A stretch of 64,000 bases of DNA from Daejeonella lutea. Lineage in GTDB: Bacteria; Bacteroidota; Bacteroidia; Sphingobacteriales; Sphingobacteriaceae. Below the pieces are notes generated by a model that ran no database searches, was not told the origin of the DNA, and saw only the letters and a program-made list of their open reading frames with translations. The stretch is taken from assembly GCF_900168015.1 (NCBI RefSeq), contig NZ_FUYR01000002.1, positions 372,001 to 436,000 on the forward strand. Direction: 5' to 3'. Below are positions 9,088-18,440 of the stretch, in pieces. Position numbers and translations under genes: made by a program. Position 1 is the first letter of the stretch; every line of letters starts with the position of its first letter.

Positions 9088-9211
9088 ATTGCCTCCAGCT
9101 TTAGCTGGAGGTATTGGATTGCATAGTGAACGGGCTTCAGCCCAACCATTAGCGTTTGGGCTAAAGCCCAGTGACACCGTTATCTTGCCCACCGGCTAAA
9201 GCCGGTGGCAA
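9088..9211. repeat. REP-like cluster, GGGCTAAAGCCC family
   Basis: Four palindromes in 124 bp: CCTCCAGCTTTAGCTGGAGG (9092-9111), GGGCTTCAGCCC (9132-9143), TGGGCTAAAGCCCA (9157-9170) and CCACCGGCTAAAGCCGGTGG (9189-9208). The whole unit is bounded by ATTGCC (9088-9093) and GGCAAT (9206-9211) as an outer inverted repeat. Such CTTTAG/CTAAAG-centred palindromes are typical of REP elements mobilised by Y1 (RAYT) transposases. None is encoded here. This fills the gap 8993-9258. Confidence 0.8.
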
Positions 9212-9258
9212 TTTATCAAATCCATAAAAAAAGGTATTGGCTTGATATAGCATCCCAT

Positions 9259-10155
9259 CTATAATATCTCTTTGATGAATCTGACAACACGTTCTAAAAA
9301 ACTCCCTTTCCGATTCGCCAGAAAATACTTAATTGACTGGTATGCTTCCTTGTTCTCTTCAATGACGTCCGGAAACTCCGTTACCCTCCGTTCACTGATT
9401 TTAACATCGTACATATTATTCTTCCCGGAATGAATTCCGGTCCCATCATGTCCAATATTGTTGATTAGAGAAGCCGAGGGATTGAGAGTTAGTCCGTCGT
9501 TCAAAAATATGGATGCATACCATCTGATGGCCCAGGAATTATTCTTCCCTCTTTTGAATTCCCTTACCTGTTTCCAGAAGTTCATAGTGCCTTCAATGGA
9601 GAACTGGTATCGCTTGTGACTGTCAAAATTACTGATGATCTTATCGATATCAGGTTCGAAGTATTTCCATGCCCTTCCCCAAGTCGCCCAACCCCAGCTT
9701 GACGCCGCACGATAAAAAAAGGTCTGGGGTAAGTTATTACTTTTTAGAGGATACATGTACGCCCCAATATGCATAACCCGATCCTGATTTTCGTAACGTT
9801 GTAATGCATCATTGAAATACTGCAGGGCGAATTTTGAGCTAATCAGATCGTCTTCGAAAACTATGACTTTACCATATTTTTCCGTGAGCATGGTGACGCC
9901 ATCAATGATTGAATTAGCAAGTCCTAAATTGGCTTTCCGTTCTATTACCTGTACTGATTTAAAACCTTCAACTGATCTGATGATATCCCTCACCTCTGCA
10001 ACTTTGCCGTTATGGAGGTCATTTTTTGCTGCGTCAGAAAAAATAAATAACCGGGACTCATCTGCAAGTAAATTCTGCTTCAAAAACTTGATGGTACGCC
10101 GTGTATGCTCAGGACGGTTATAAACGAATAAAGCTATGGGAGCCAGGGTTTGCAT
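9259..10155 (-). CDS. Glycosyltransferase, GNT-I-like GT-A fold
   Basis: A 298-residue enzyme opening with PIALFVYNRPEHTRRTIKFL and carrying the metal/nucleotide motif VIVFEDDLISS and the segment SWGWATWGRAWKYFE. This combination marks a bacterial glycosyltransferase family distantly related to N-acetylglucosaminyltransferase I and common in O-antigen and capsule clusters. There is no membrane span. It is separated from the GT4/GT2 pair by the REP-like cluster and from the esterase by 73 bp. Sugar specificity is unknown. Confidence 0.82.
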   Translation of the reverse strand: MQTLAPIALFVYNRPEHTRRTIKFLKQNLLADESRLFIFSDAAKNDLHNGKVAEVRDIIRSVEGFKSVQVIERKANLGLANSIIDGVTMLTEKYGKVIVFEDDLISSKFALQYFNDALQRYENQDRVMHIGAYMYPLKSNNLPQTFFYRAASSWGWATWGRAWKYFEPDIDKIISNFDSHKRYQFSIEGTMNFWKQVREFKRGKNNSWAIRWYASIFLNDGLTLNPSASLINNIGHDGTGIHSGKNNMYDVKISERRVTEFPDVIEENKEAYQSIKYFLANRKGSFLERVVRFIKEIL

Positions 10156-10228
10156 CGGTGCGATTTAGTTCTATATGAATTGGGCCTCAGGTGTGATCCT
10201 TAATAATGCCAATGACGACAGAAAACGT

Positions 10229-11080
10229 TTAGTTCATCCCCAAAGTATTCGATAGCCACTTCTCCGCGAGGCGGGGCCATTCTAATGCAGCGTTATTTCC
10301 AGGTCGTAAACCATAACCATGTCCGCCTTTTGGGTAAATATGAAATTCAAACGGAAGTTTTTGCACCCGTAAAGCATTTGCTAGAGGCAAAGGAAGATCA
10401 TTCTGATCGTCGGCGGTGAAAAATATGAAAACAGGCGGTGTCTCACTTGTCACTTTGATCAGGGGATTAAGCTCTTGCTTATTCGGACCGTTTGCCGTGT
10501 ATGCAGGGTAAATCAGTACGAGAAAATCCGGACGAGCGGATATATCATCCGTTTTATCAATTGGCTCGTAGGTCCTCGTGTTAAAACTTGTACCAGCCAT
10601 GACTGCCATGTGCCCCCCTGCTGAAAAACCCAGCATACCGATTTTATTCTTATCCAGTTTCCATTCGTCTGCCCTGTCACGAACAAGCCGAATGGCACGC
10701 TGACCATCCTGCAGGGCTCCTTCACGGTTATCAGGTACCCGGTATTCCAATAAGAAAACAGTGAAGCCCTTGGCAGCGAAATGTTCGCCAACTTCCTCTC
10801 CTTCGAGGTTGAAAGCGAGGATTTTGTACCCCCCGCCCGGACAAACAATAATGGCGGCTCCATTTGATTTTCCCTGCGGACGATAAACCGTTAACTGAGG
10901 GTCAGTAATGTTCGTAATCCGTTTAACGTTTCTGCTGGTGTCTGCGGCTGGCTCAGCCGGATGCTTTGCTTGGCTTTGACCGGGTACAGGGCCTGGCCAA
11001 AGCTTTATGATCTGTTTACTTTGAGCAAATGTATTCATTGTCAGGACGCAGCAAATAATATTTAGTAAGATGGTTTTCAT
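10229..11080 (-). CDS. Secreted alpha/beta-hydrolase (acetyl-esterase type)
   Basis: A 283-residue protein with a signal peptide (cleavage probably after TFAQ, residue 20). The oxyanion motif CPGGGY is at 80-85, the nucleophile elbow GFSAGGH puts Ser at 153, and acidic residues at 224-225 and His254 (GGHGYG) complete the triad. This matches the xylan-esterase/BD-FAE-like branch of alpha/beta-hydrolases, which deacetylate or de-esterify plant polysaccharides. It lies 27 bp downstream of the haem-binding dehydrogenase gene, so they are probably cotranscribed. The natural substrate is unknown. Confidence 0.87.
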   Translation of the reverse strand: MKTILLNIICCVLTMNTFAQSKQIIKLWPGPVPGQSQAKHPAEPAADTSRNVKRITNITDPQLTVYRPQGKSNGAAIIVCPGGGYKILAFNLEGEEVGEHFAAKGFTVFLLEYRVPDNREGALQDGQRAIRLVRDRADEWKLDKNKIGMLGFSAGGHMAVMAGTSFNTRTYEPIDKTDDISARPDFLVLIYPAYTANGPNKQELNPLIKVTSETPPVFIFFTADDQNDLPLPLANALRVQKLPFEFHIYPKGGHGYGLRPGNNAALEWPRLAEKWLSNTLGMN

Positions 11081-11107
11081 TTAACAGATATTAATCAAAT
11101 CAGGCGA

Positions 11108-13408
11108 CTATTTCATGTTTAGCAATTCATCCATCGTGAAAGGTTTTTGACGCCCTTTGAATTTGTTTCGCACTCCATAAACATCCCCGCTTTGAATCAA
11201 ATCCCCTTTGTTGTTCCAGGAATTCCTGATATAGTTGAGAAGTTGTGAAATATCCGCATCGGAAAATTCTTTATTTGCTGCAATGCCCGGCATCTCTCCA
11301 TTTATTTCCGGTGCCTTGTAAAGCTTGTTCCCAATTTGGATAGGACCTGTTAACCCAAACAAAACGATCGCACTCAATTTATTCTTGTCGCCCGTTACCC
11401 ACTCAGAATTGTTAAGAGGTGGTGCCAGAGAAGCCACACCATTTCCATCAGGGCCATGGCAGGTCTGGCAGAAAGATTTGAATATGGTTGCACCTCGTGG
11501 AAACTGCACCGCAAGATCAACCTTGTTATTTTTGGCTTTGTCTGCATCTGCCAAAACCTTCCTTAGCCTCCGGTTAATTGTAAGAGCTGTATCTGGGTTT
11601 GAAGCAGTGAAGTCTTTGTAATACCAAGCTTCTTCGTTTTTCAGTCCACTAATAACCGCATCTGAAACGTATAGATCAGTTCCGAAGGTTTTGCCCAAGT
11701 TCAATAGGAGCGATTTCTGAGCAAGAGAACTAAAAGGTTTGATAGCTGGGCTTAGAAAAGCAATGTATGGGGCTGCCTGTGGATCTTTTGCCGCTATCAA
11801 TTTTTCGAAGTATGTGACGAACTCAGTATAATTTTCCTTGTTAATTACTGACCGGGAAAGGGCGAATGCCTGCATTCGCAGGTTCGGGTCCGGACTTGTG
11901 AGAAAGGGCCATAAGTCTTCTTTGGTTAGCAAGCTCAAGCCTTCCAATGTCCAGAGTGCGTGAGTTGATGCAAGGGGCTGAGTTGAAGTTTTTAAAAGTT
12001 TCCTTAGAAGAGGCGCTACGTTCTTATCCCCGGCATCAATTAAGATCTGCTGAGCCATGCTCCGAACCCATCCATTTTCATTTCCTAATAGCTTAATGAG
12101 CTTGATCTTATCGCCGGAAAACTTAACTGGCCGGGATTTTCTGTTCTTCGGCACAACTTTGTATATCCTCCCATATGACAGTGGTTCGGTAAGTGAACGT
12201 TCTTTTATCTCGTTCTTTAAATATGGGGTTAAATACGTTTTGTGCTGGATAATACCTCTGTACATATCAACAATGTACAATGCCCCATCCGCCCCATTAT
12301 ACAGATTGGTAGGCCGGAATCGTTCGTCAGTGCTTCTCAAAAATTCTTTGTTCGGATAGGCTTGTCTGCCCGTTACTGAATAGCCGTTATTTTCGAGAAT
12401 GTTTCTTTTGATCAAATTGGCTGAGGGTTCTGCGACAAATGCATTACCATAATATTGCTTGCCAAACAGGTGACCGTTGTATATAACAGGCCCACATGCC
12501 GCAGTGAAATTCACGAGTCGAAGGCTATCATCAAGTACACCTGGCTGATAACCCCTGTTTACACCCGTTGTAGCTCTAGCCGGATAAACCTTATTGCTGC
12601 CGACCATTTTTTTATTGAATCCTGCGACGGACAATTGATTCTCGTTCGATGCACCAAAGCCTGGACTAAAGAGGTCGCCAAGTAAATTCTCAGAGTTGTT
12701 ATTATAAAATAATCGCCCCTGATCATCCTGGCTGATGCCCCACTGCCCACGGAAATGAGTTCTTTCAATTAACCATTTTTCCCCTTGCTTACGATAGCGA
12801 CGGTCAGATTTTGCATTGTAAATCCAATTATCCAGGGCTCGAAAAAGACCATTAGGTTGATGCTCCACATTACCGCCTTCAGCATAAGTTGGATCCACTA
12901 AAGTTTTTTTGACAGGCTTATCATCGCGGATTTCATAAAACCATAAACGCGGTGATTCTGCAACCAGAATTCCATTTCCAATAAGGCAAATGGCACGAGG
13001 GAGAAGCAGGGAATCCAGGAATACTTTGCGATCGTCCATCATCCCATCACCATTTTTATCGCTCAGAATTGTTATACGGCCCCTCGGCTTATCTTCGTCA
13101 GTTCCGACGGTGTCGGGCATATAGCCTTCCATTTCAACAACCCACATCCGTCCAATTTTGTCAAAAACAAAGGCAACAGGCGAATTAACCAGGGGTTCTT
13201 TCGCAACGATTTTAACTTCAAATCCATCTTCAAGCTCCATTGTTTTTATGGATTCCTCGGCCGACAACACCGGAGATGAATTGTATTGCTGACGAATGCG
13301 CAGCGAATCAAGGGTAAAGCTTGCTTCAATTTGGCGGAACGCTCCGCTTCCAATCAGAATGAATAAACCTATTATTAGAAAGGTCAGGAAATACGTTCTG
13401 CTTCTCAT
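11108..13408 (-). CDS. PVC-type haem-binding dehydrogenase with C-terminal cytochrome c
   Basis: A 766-residue exported protein. An N-terminal membrane anchor (about residues 5-24) is followed by a beta-propeller of the membrane-bound dehydrogenase type (DGFEVKIVAKEPLVNSPVAF; repeated aspartate loops DKNGDGMMDD). A helical, HEAT-like stretch comes next (about 430-560). The C-terminal c-type cytochrome has haem-binding Cys647-Gln-Thr-Cys650-His651 and a later Met. These proteins are thought to oxidise sugars or related alcohols in the periplasm and pass electrons to the respiratory chain. Substrate not known. It sits 17 bp after a methyltransferase gene, an unexpected guest in a polysaccharide block. 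Confidence 0.83.
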   Translation of the reverse strand: MRSRTYFLTFLIIGLFILIGSGAFRQIEASFTLDSLRIRQQYNSSPVLSAEESIKTMELEDGFEVKIVAKEPLVNSPVAFVFDKIGRMWVVEMEGYMPDTVGTDEDKPRGRITILSDKNGDGMMDDRKVFLDSLLLPRAICLIGNGILVAESPRLWFYEIRDDKPVKKTLVDPTYAEGGNVEHQPNGLFRALDNWIYNAKSDRRYRKQGEKWLIERTHFRGQWGISQDDQGRLFYNNNSENLLGDLFSPGFGASNENQLSVAGFNKKMVGSNKVYPARATTGVNRGYQPGVLDDSLRLVNFTAACGPVIYNGHLFGKQYYGNAFVAEPSANLIKRNILENNGYSVTGRQAYPNKEFLRSTDERFRPTNLYNGADGALYIVDMYRGIIQHKTYLTPYLKNEIKERSLTEPLSYGRIYKVVPKNRKSRPVKFSGDKIKLIKLLGNENGWVRSMAQQILIDAGDKNVAPLLRKLLKTSTQPLASTHALWTLEGLSLLTKEDLWPFLTSPDPNLRMQAFALSRSVINKENYTEFVTYFEKLIAAKDPQAAPYIAFLSPAIKPFSSLAQKSLLLNLGKTFGTDLYVSDAVISGLKNEEAWYYKDFTASNPDTALTINRRLRKVLADADKAKNNKVDLAVQFPRGATIFKSFCQTCHGPDGNGVASLAPPLNNSEWVTGDKNKLSAIVLFGLTGPIQIGNKLYKAPEINGEMPGIAANKEFSDADISQLLNYIRNSWNNKGDLIQSGDVYGVRNKFKGRQKPFTMDELLNMK

Positions 13409-13425
13409 GAAGTTTATTTGTTTGC

Positions 13426-14202
13426 TCAGGTTAAAATCTCCGACTCTTTTGTTTTGTGCAGTAAAATCGTATAAGCACTGGCAAATTTCTCGTGCCTTTT
13501 TCTGCCGCCAAGTTTTATTAAGAACACCTTAACCCAGAATTCGAGGTCGATCCTGAGCGTGCTGAAGAAATTCCGGCTTTTCTTTTGATTAACAAAAGTA
13601 TTGAATTTTGTAACCTCCGGTTCAATTATGGTAATCTTATCGCTCAGGATTTCAAAACCCTCAGTCTGGACCAAAAATCTTAACGAACTTGGTGTGTACA
13701 TATTGATGTGACCATAAGCCAGAAAATGTTTCATCCTTTTGTCGACATCATACCTGTAATCAATCGGCACTTCTATAACTGCATTTTTTGATACCCGCCT
13801 GATCTCACGGAGCAACATCCTTTCATATTCAACGTGCTCCAAAACATGCGATAAAATTACCAGGTCAAATTCATTGTCTGCAAAAGGAATCTGATAACCA
13901 TCGAAAACCTGAACCGACTTTATAGTATTCAGTTTTCTTTGTACAATTTGTTCAACTCCGCTTTCGGAAATTTCCAACGCGTAAAGCTCAGGAGCAAACT
14001 GCCACTCGTCCAGATATTTCAAAATACTTCCATCTCCGGCACCAACTTCGAGTATCTTTTTGAACTGACCACTTCCACAAACCTGAACTATATTTCGCGC
14101 CTTGTACTTTGCACTAAGCATGCGCCATTCGTCGTCTTTACCTTTATAAAAATCGTCGTAGGCGGTCTTCAATCCAGAGCTCACCAGTTCTTCTTTATTC
14201 AT
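13426..14202 (-). CDS. Class I SAM-dependent methyltransferase
   Basis: A 258-residue protein with the SAM-binding motif [16 protein letters not shown] (about 49-63), the acidic motif II (LYALEIS), and the [15 protein letters not shown] segment typical of UbiE/Methyltransf_11 enzymes. It probably methylates a glycan or lipid intermediate, given its glycosyltransferase and flippase neighbours; this is inferred. It is followed 17 bp later by the dehydrogenase gene and preceded by 59 bp. Confidence 0.85.
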   Translation of the reverse strand: MNKEELVSSGLKTAYDDFYKGKDDEWRMLSAKYKARNIVQVCGSGQFKKILEVGAGDGSILKYLDEWQFAPELYALEISESGVEQIVQRKLNTIKSVQVFDGYQIPFADNEFDLVILSHVLEHVEYERMLLREIRRVSKNAVIEVPIDYRYDVDKRMKHFLAYGHINMYTPSSLRFLVQTEGFEILSDKITIIEPEVTKFNTFVNQKKSRNFFSTLRIDLEFWVKVFLIKLGGRKRHEKFASAYTILLHKTKESEILT

Positions 14203-14261
14203 TACGATTAATAGGGGGTAAAAATTGAATTGTAACTACTTTCATTCCACGGGTTGATCAC

Positions 14262-14906
14262 CTAAATACCCAAACAATTATTGCCCTTGTAAAATACCGA
14301 AGTAGATTTTCTATAAAAAAGGCCAGGGGAGATTCCTGAAAAAGAAATTTCTTTGAATCCTTCTTTTTCAAAAAATACTCGGGCGTCATTATATTTTAGT
14401 CTTTCAGAATCATCCAAAACAACTACACCTGTTTCACTCAACGCTGACAATGAGTTGTAGCAGCAATTAACCCTGTCACGACCATCGACAATAATAATAT
14501 CAAATTTTCCGGGTAAAGACGAAGGCATCCTGCTATAATCACCGTTACTCTGAAGGTCACAAAATATCATTTCTGCATTTGAGGGAGATGATCCAGCGAT
14601 CTTTTCATACCATGCTTTATCATGTTCTACCGAAACGACCTTCTTCGCCCTTTTTGCATAATAGAGCGTTGAATTACCTGAACCAAATTCGAAAACGGTA
14701 TGGCTATCCTTTATTCGCTGTGAAATAAAATCAATAAATGAGTAGGTCACCCAGGGAATTGGCTCACCATTATCATCAATTGGTGAATGTGTACTCAAGG
14801 CTTTGAACCATCCTATCTCTGCCAGATAGCCTTTGACCCCAAATGATAGTAAAGCTTTAACTTTCGCCGGACTTAACAAGCTGAAGATTGATTCCTTTCT
14901 TTTCAA
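14262..14906 (-). CDS. SAM-dependent methyltransferase-like protein
   Basis: A 214-residue protein with a Rossmann SAM site: TVFEFGSGNSTLYYAKRAK (motif I), VVSVEHDKAWY (motif II) and FDIIIVDGRDRVNCC (motif IV). This pattern is common in small uncharacterised methyltransferases encoded in surface-polysaccharide loci. Its ATG overlaps the stop of the flippase gene by 4 bp, so coupled translation is likely. The substrate is unknown. Confidence 0.78.
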   Translation of the reverse strand: MKRKESIFSLLSPAKVKALLSFGVKGYLAEIGWFKALSTHSPIDDNGEPIPWVTYSFIDFISQRIKDSHTVFEFGSGNSTLYYAKRAKKVVSVEHDKAWYEKIAGSSPSNAEMIFCDLQSNGDYSRMPSSLPGKFDIIIVDGRDRVNCCYNSLSALSETGVVVLDDSERLKYNDARVFFEKEGFKEISFSGISPGLFYRKSTSVFYKGNNCLGI

Positions 14907-16234
14907 CGTCTCGGAATTTTTTGTATTAGTGAAATTAAAAAAAGTGATTTAAGCATTTTCAGTCCCTGATGTCTGGTCCTTGCAAATACAAGAATAAAGA
15001 ATGTGGCTGAAAAGTATGCAATTAAGGTTGCGATTGATGCCCCAAGTCCGCCATACAGAGGTATTAGCCAAAGATTAAGAAGTATGTTTATGATTGCACC
15101 AACTGCTGTGCGGTAGAATGAGATCATAGTATAGCCTTCCGCAAGAAGGTATTGTCCGCTGGCACTGCCAAGGAAAACAAATATTCCCGACCAAATATGA
15201 ATGGAAAGCATTATTCCTGCTCCCTGAAATTGATCCCCGTAAACCAGGTGAATAAATGTATCGGCACCAACACTAACCACCAATGCAACCGGTACACTTA
15301 TAATTATCAGGAGATCATATAAATTCTGTAGACGCTTCTGATATCTTGGCGGGTCTGTTTTTCGTGCATGAATGATTGCTGGAAACACCGAAGTGACAAT
15401 TGCTACGGGAATAAAGTACCATGATTCACTGATCCGGGCAGCTGAACTATAGATTCCGGCTTCCGTGCTCCCGGCAAAGTGTTTGAGCATCAAAATGTCG
15501 ATCTGCATGTACAGCGTGACCATCACGGCCGACAATATCAAGGGCCATGATTTACTTAGGAGTGATTTAGCGCGGTGTGTTTTAAATGTCCAGTTACGGA
15601 TATGAAGCTTATCCCGATGATATATAATAACAAGTCCGATGGCCAGCATCAGGCCGTCGATAACTAAAGCAAATGCAAAATAAACCAGTGGAAGCTTTAA
15701 TAAAACGAAGGTTATCTTGATTATTGAGGATAGAATCAGGCAGACATTTTGAACCTGTACGACAAACTTAGAACGAACCTGAGATTGAAAATAGGAATCA
15801 ATTATGTTGAATGATTTGAACAGCAGAGCTGAGGCGCAAAAAGTGATTATAAGCGTTAGGTCTGTCCCTTGCTGTTCGGCGATACTTCTGGAGAAAATAT
15901 AAATAAGAACAGACGCGGGCACTAGAACCAGACTAACCGCAAGTCTCATCCAGAAAGCAGTACCTAAAATCTCGTCGCGCTTGGCGGGCTCGTCAAGAAC
16001 CTCGCGTATCACAAAGCTATCAAGACCGAGTGTGCCCACGGCGGCTATGATTGCAGCGAAGGCAGTTGCTACACTTAGGTCTCCAAAATCGTGCGGACCC
16101 AGGAACTTTGCAATGAAGATCCCTACAATTAAGCTTAGCACCTTTCCAAACATCAGCCATCCGGTATTCTTAAAATACTTTTGAAAAGCTTCGGGGTCAA
16201 AACCGGGAATGGCAGGTATCCTCATCAAGTACAA
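14903..16234 (-). CDS. Polysaccharide flippase, Wzx-like
   Basis: A 443-residue polytopic protein with 12 or more hydrophobic spans. The opening GWLMFGKVLSLIVGIFIAKFLGP is diagnostic of the polysaccharide biosynthesis/MOP flippase family. It would turn lipid-linked oligosaccharide units across the inner membrane for export. ATG 16225 (MRIPAIPG) is an alternative start. It heads a run with two methyltransferases. The block has no Wzy polymerase and no initiating sugar transferase, so partners must be elsewhere. Confidence 0.88.
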   Translation of the reverse strand: MYLMRIPAIPGFDPEAFQKYFKNTGWLMFGKVLSLIVGIFIAKFLGPHDFGDLSVATAFAAIIAAVGTLGLDSFVIREVLDEPAKRDEILGTAFWMRLAVSLVLVPASVLIYIFSRSIAEQQGTDLTLIITFCASALLFKSFNIIDSYFQSQVRSKFVVQVQNVCLILSSIIKITFVLLKLPLVYFAFALVIDGLMLAIGLVIIYHRDKLHIRNWTFKTHRAKSLLSKSWPLILSAVMVTLYMQIDILMLKHFAGSTEAGIYSSAARISESWYFIPVAIVTSVFPAIIHARKTDPPRYQKRLQNLYDLLIIISVPVALVVSVGADTFIHLVYGDQFQGAGIMLSIHIWSGIFVFLGSASGQYLLAEGYTMISFYRTAVGAIINILLNLWLIPLYGGLGASIATLIAYFSATFFILVFARTRHQGLKMLKSLFLISLIQKIPRR

Positions 16235-16280
16235 ACTTATATAAAAAAAGTAAGGGCTCAGTTTTTTGCTGAACCCTTAT

Positions 16281-16382
16281 TAAGTTGAAAGTTGGCGAGT
16301 GAAAAGTTGAAAATTGATAATTGATAATTAGCACAGCGTTTAGTTCGCTGTCAACTGTCAACTCTCAACTCTCAACTTAATA
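16281..16382. repeat. Heptamer hairpin array E after typA stop
   Basis: The right arm (16350-16380) has units TGTCAAC, TGTCAAC, TCTCAAC, TCTCAAC. The left arm (16281-16330) carries AAGTTGA, AAGTTGG, AAATTGA, TAATTGA. The core at 16334-16350 is a perfect stem CAGCG/CGCTG. In gene orientation the array begins about 1-3 bp after the typA stop and separates typA from the flippase gene. Confidence 0.75.
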
Positions 16383-16383
16383 A

Positions 16384-18195
16384 TTACTGGTTCACAAACT
16401 TCTTAGCATTGATCTTACGCTCGTTTTCACTTAAGTAAATCTTACGCAGACGCATGCTTTTAGGTGTGATCTCGATGTATTCATCAGCCTGGATATACTC
16501 CATAGCCTCTTCAAGTGAAAATTTGATTGCGGTTGCAATACGTGTGTTATCGTCAGTTCCGGATGCACGCATATTTGTTAATGCCTTGCCTTTGACTACG
16601 TTAACTACAAGATCATTATCGCGGATGTGCTCCCCCATGATCTGACCTTCGTAAACTTCAACACCAGGCTCAACAAAGAAACGACCGCGGTCTTGTAATT
16701 TGTCGATTGAGTATGCTGTAGTAGAACCTTTTTCCATTGAAACTAATACTCCGTTCAAACGGCCCGGGATATTCCCCTTCCATGGCTCATAAGCTTTAAA
16801 GCGGTGAGCCATTATAGCTTCTCCTGCAGTGGCTGTCAGAACATTATTACGCAGGCCAATAATTCCCCTTGCTGGGATTTCGAATTCAAGGTGCTGTAGA
16901 TCGCCCTTAGGTTCCATTACTAAAAGATCACCCTTACGCTGAGTTACCAATTCAATAACCTTTCCGGATACTTCAGCAGGAACATCTACAATAAGAGTCT
17001 CAATTGGCTCACATTTAACACCATCAATTTCTTTGATGATTACTTGCGGCTGGCCAACCTGAAGCTCGTAACCCTCACGACGCATGGTCTCGATCAGTAC
17101 TGACAAGTGAAGAATACCACGGCCATAAACCAAATAAGAGTCAGGTGATTCTGTTTCTACCACTTTAAGCGCAAGATTCTTCTCCATCTCTTTGTAAAGC
17201 CTCTCACGAAGACGTTGAGATGTTACGAACTTACCCTCCTTACCGAACATCGGCGAGTTGTTTATCGTGAACAACATGTTCATTGTCGGCTCATCAATTT
17301 TGATAACAGCCAATTGCTCCGGCTTATCGAAATCAGCGATAGTGTCACCAATATCAAAACCATCGATACCAACTACGGCACAAATATCACCTGAAGAAAC
17401 TTCCTGGACTCTTACTTTTCCAAGACCCTCAAACGTGTATAATTCTTTAATTCTTGATTTTTGAATAGTTCCATCGCGTTTAACAAGAGAAACCGGTTGA
17501 TTTTCCTTTATAACACCACGGGCAACACGACCAATAGCAATTCGTCCTACGAACGATGAATAGTCAAGCGAGGTGATCTGCATCTGTAATGTACCGTCAA
17601 AACTTGGTGCAGGTGGGATATGCTCAAGGATAGTATCCAAAAGCGGAGTGATGTCTTCCGTTTGCACTTTCCAGTCTGTGTTCATCCAGCCTTGTTTGGA
17701 AGAGCCATATAAGACTGGGAAGTCTAACTGATCTTCAGTAGCCTCCAGATTGAAAAACAACTCAAATACTGACTCGTAAACTTCTTCCGGACGGCAATTT
17801 TCCTTATCGACTTTATTTACGATAACTACTGGCTTTAAACCAAGAGAGAGTGCTTTTTGAGTAACAAATCTTGTTTGAGGCATGGCACCCTCAAATGCGT
17901 CAACCAGAAGAACGACACCATCGGCCATCTTCAATACACGTTCTACTTCACCTCCAAAATCCGCGTGACCAGGAGTATCAATAATATTGATCTTTACTCC
18001 TTTATAGCTAACAGAAACGTTTTTAGAAACGATCGTTATTCCTCGTTCACGCTCAAGGTCATTGTTATCAAGTATCAGATCACCAGTTTCCTGATTGTCA
18101 CGAAACAAATTAGTTTGGTGTAAAATTTTATCAACCAAAGTAGTCTTGCCGTGGTCAACGTGAGCGATGATCGCTATATTCCTTATTTTTTGCAT
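16384..18195 (-). CDS. typA: Ribosome-associated GTPase TypA/BipA
   Basis: A 603-residue translational GTPase related to EF-G, involved in 50S assembly and stress and low-temperature growth. The G-motifs are clear: AHVDHGKTT (11-19), DTPGHADFGGEV for G3, NKVDKENCRP for G4. The C-terminal half has the EF-G-like domains III and V and the BipA-specific end (YIEITPKSMRLRKIYLSENER). Full length. Promoter element at 18221-18228, heptamer array F just upstream and array E just downstream. Confidence 0.98.
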   Translation of the reverse strand: MQKIRNIAIIAHVDHGKTTLVDKILHQTNLFRDNQETGDLILDNNDLERERGITIVSKNVSVSYKGVKINIIDTPGHADFGGEVERVLKMADGVVLLVDAFEGAMPQTRFVTQKALSLGLKPVVIVNKVDKENCRPEEVYESVFELFFNLEATEDQLDFPVLYGSSKQGWMNTDWKVQTEDITPLLDTILEHIPPAPSFDGTLQMQITSLDYSSFVGRIAIGRVARGVIKENQPVSLVKRDGTIQKSRIKELYTFEGLGKVRVQEVSSGDICAVVGIDGFDIGDTIADFDKPEQLAVIKIDEPTMNMLFTINNSPMFGKEGKFVTSQRLRERLYKEMEKNLALKVVETESPDSYLVYGRGILHLSVLIETMRREGYELQVGQPQVIIKEIDGVKCEPIETLIVDVPAEVSGKVIELVTQRKGDLLVMEPKGDLQHLEFEIPARGIIGLRNNVLTATAGEAIMAHRFKAYEPWKGNIPGRLNGVLVSMEKGSTTAYSIDKLQDRGRFFVEPGVEVYEGQIMGEHIRDNDLVVNVVKGKALTNMRASGTDDNTRIATAIKFSLEEAMEYIQADEYIEITPKSMRLRKIYLSENERKINAKKFVNQ

Positions 18196-18220
18196 TAAAA
18201 ATTTGTTCTAAAATTTTTTG

Positions 18221-18228
18221 CAAAGGTA
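18221..18228 (-). promoter_or_regulatory. -7 element TACCTTTG of typA
   Basis: Exact TAnnTTTG on the minus strand, 26 bases before the typA ATG. Array F begins 13 bp upstream, so the -33 contact lies in the repeat. Confidence 0.65.
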
Positions 18229-18240
18229 CTGTTTATAAAG

Positions 18241-18311
18241 GAGAATGGGAAATGGAGAGTGGAGAATGGAAAGTTGAGAATGGAGAATGGGAAATGGAGG
18301 ATGGGAATAAT
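18241..18311. repeat. Heptamer array F upstream of typA
   Basis: Ten consecutive 7-bp units without a phase slip: GAGAATG, GGAAATG, GAGAGTG, GAGAATG, GAAAGTT and so on. No opposing arm is seen, so this is a one-arm array. A false reading frame of Phe/Pro/Ile repeats runs through it on the minus strand. Confidence 0.8.
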
Positions 18312-18428
18312 AAAATAGGGAAATTGAAAAAGTTTCAAGGCTTTGAGGAAGAACGACAGTCTAATTCTTATACACAATGCCAGCGTACAAAATTACAGAG
18401 GAAAGACTAAAAACCAACTGCTATTGCC

Positions 18429-18436
18429 TAATTTTG
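18429..18436 (+). promoter_or_regulatory. -7 element TAATTTTG of the FeoB-associated gene
   Basis: Exact TAnnTTTG match ending 4 bases before ATG 18441. A leaderless transcript is likely if this is used. Confidence 0.5.
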
Positions 18437-18440
18437 TATT

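Noticed and set aside
18195-18377. 60-residue minus-strand frame rich in Phe, Pro and Ile
   Set aside because: It is a translation of heptamer array F; the repeated residues come from the 7-bp (21-bp) period, and it overlaps the typA promoter.
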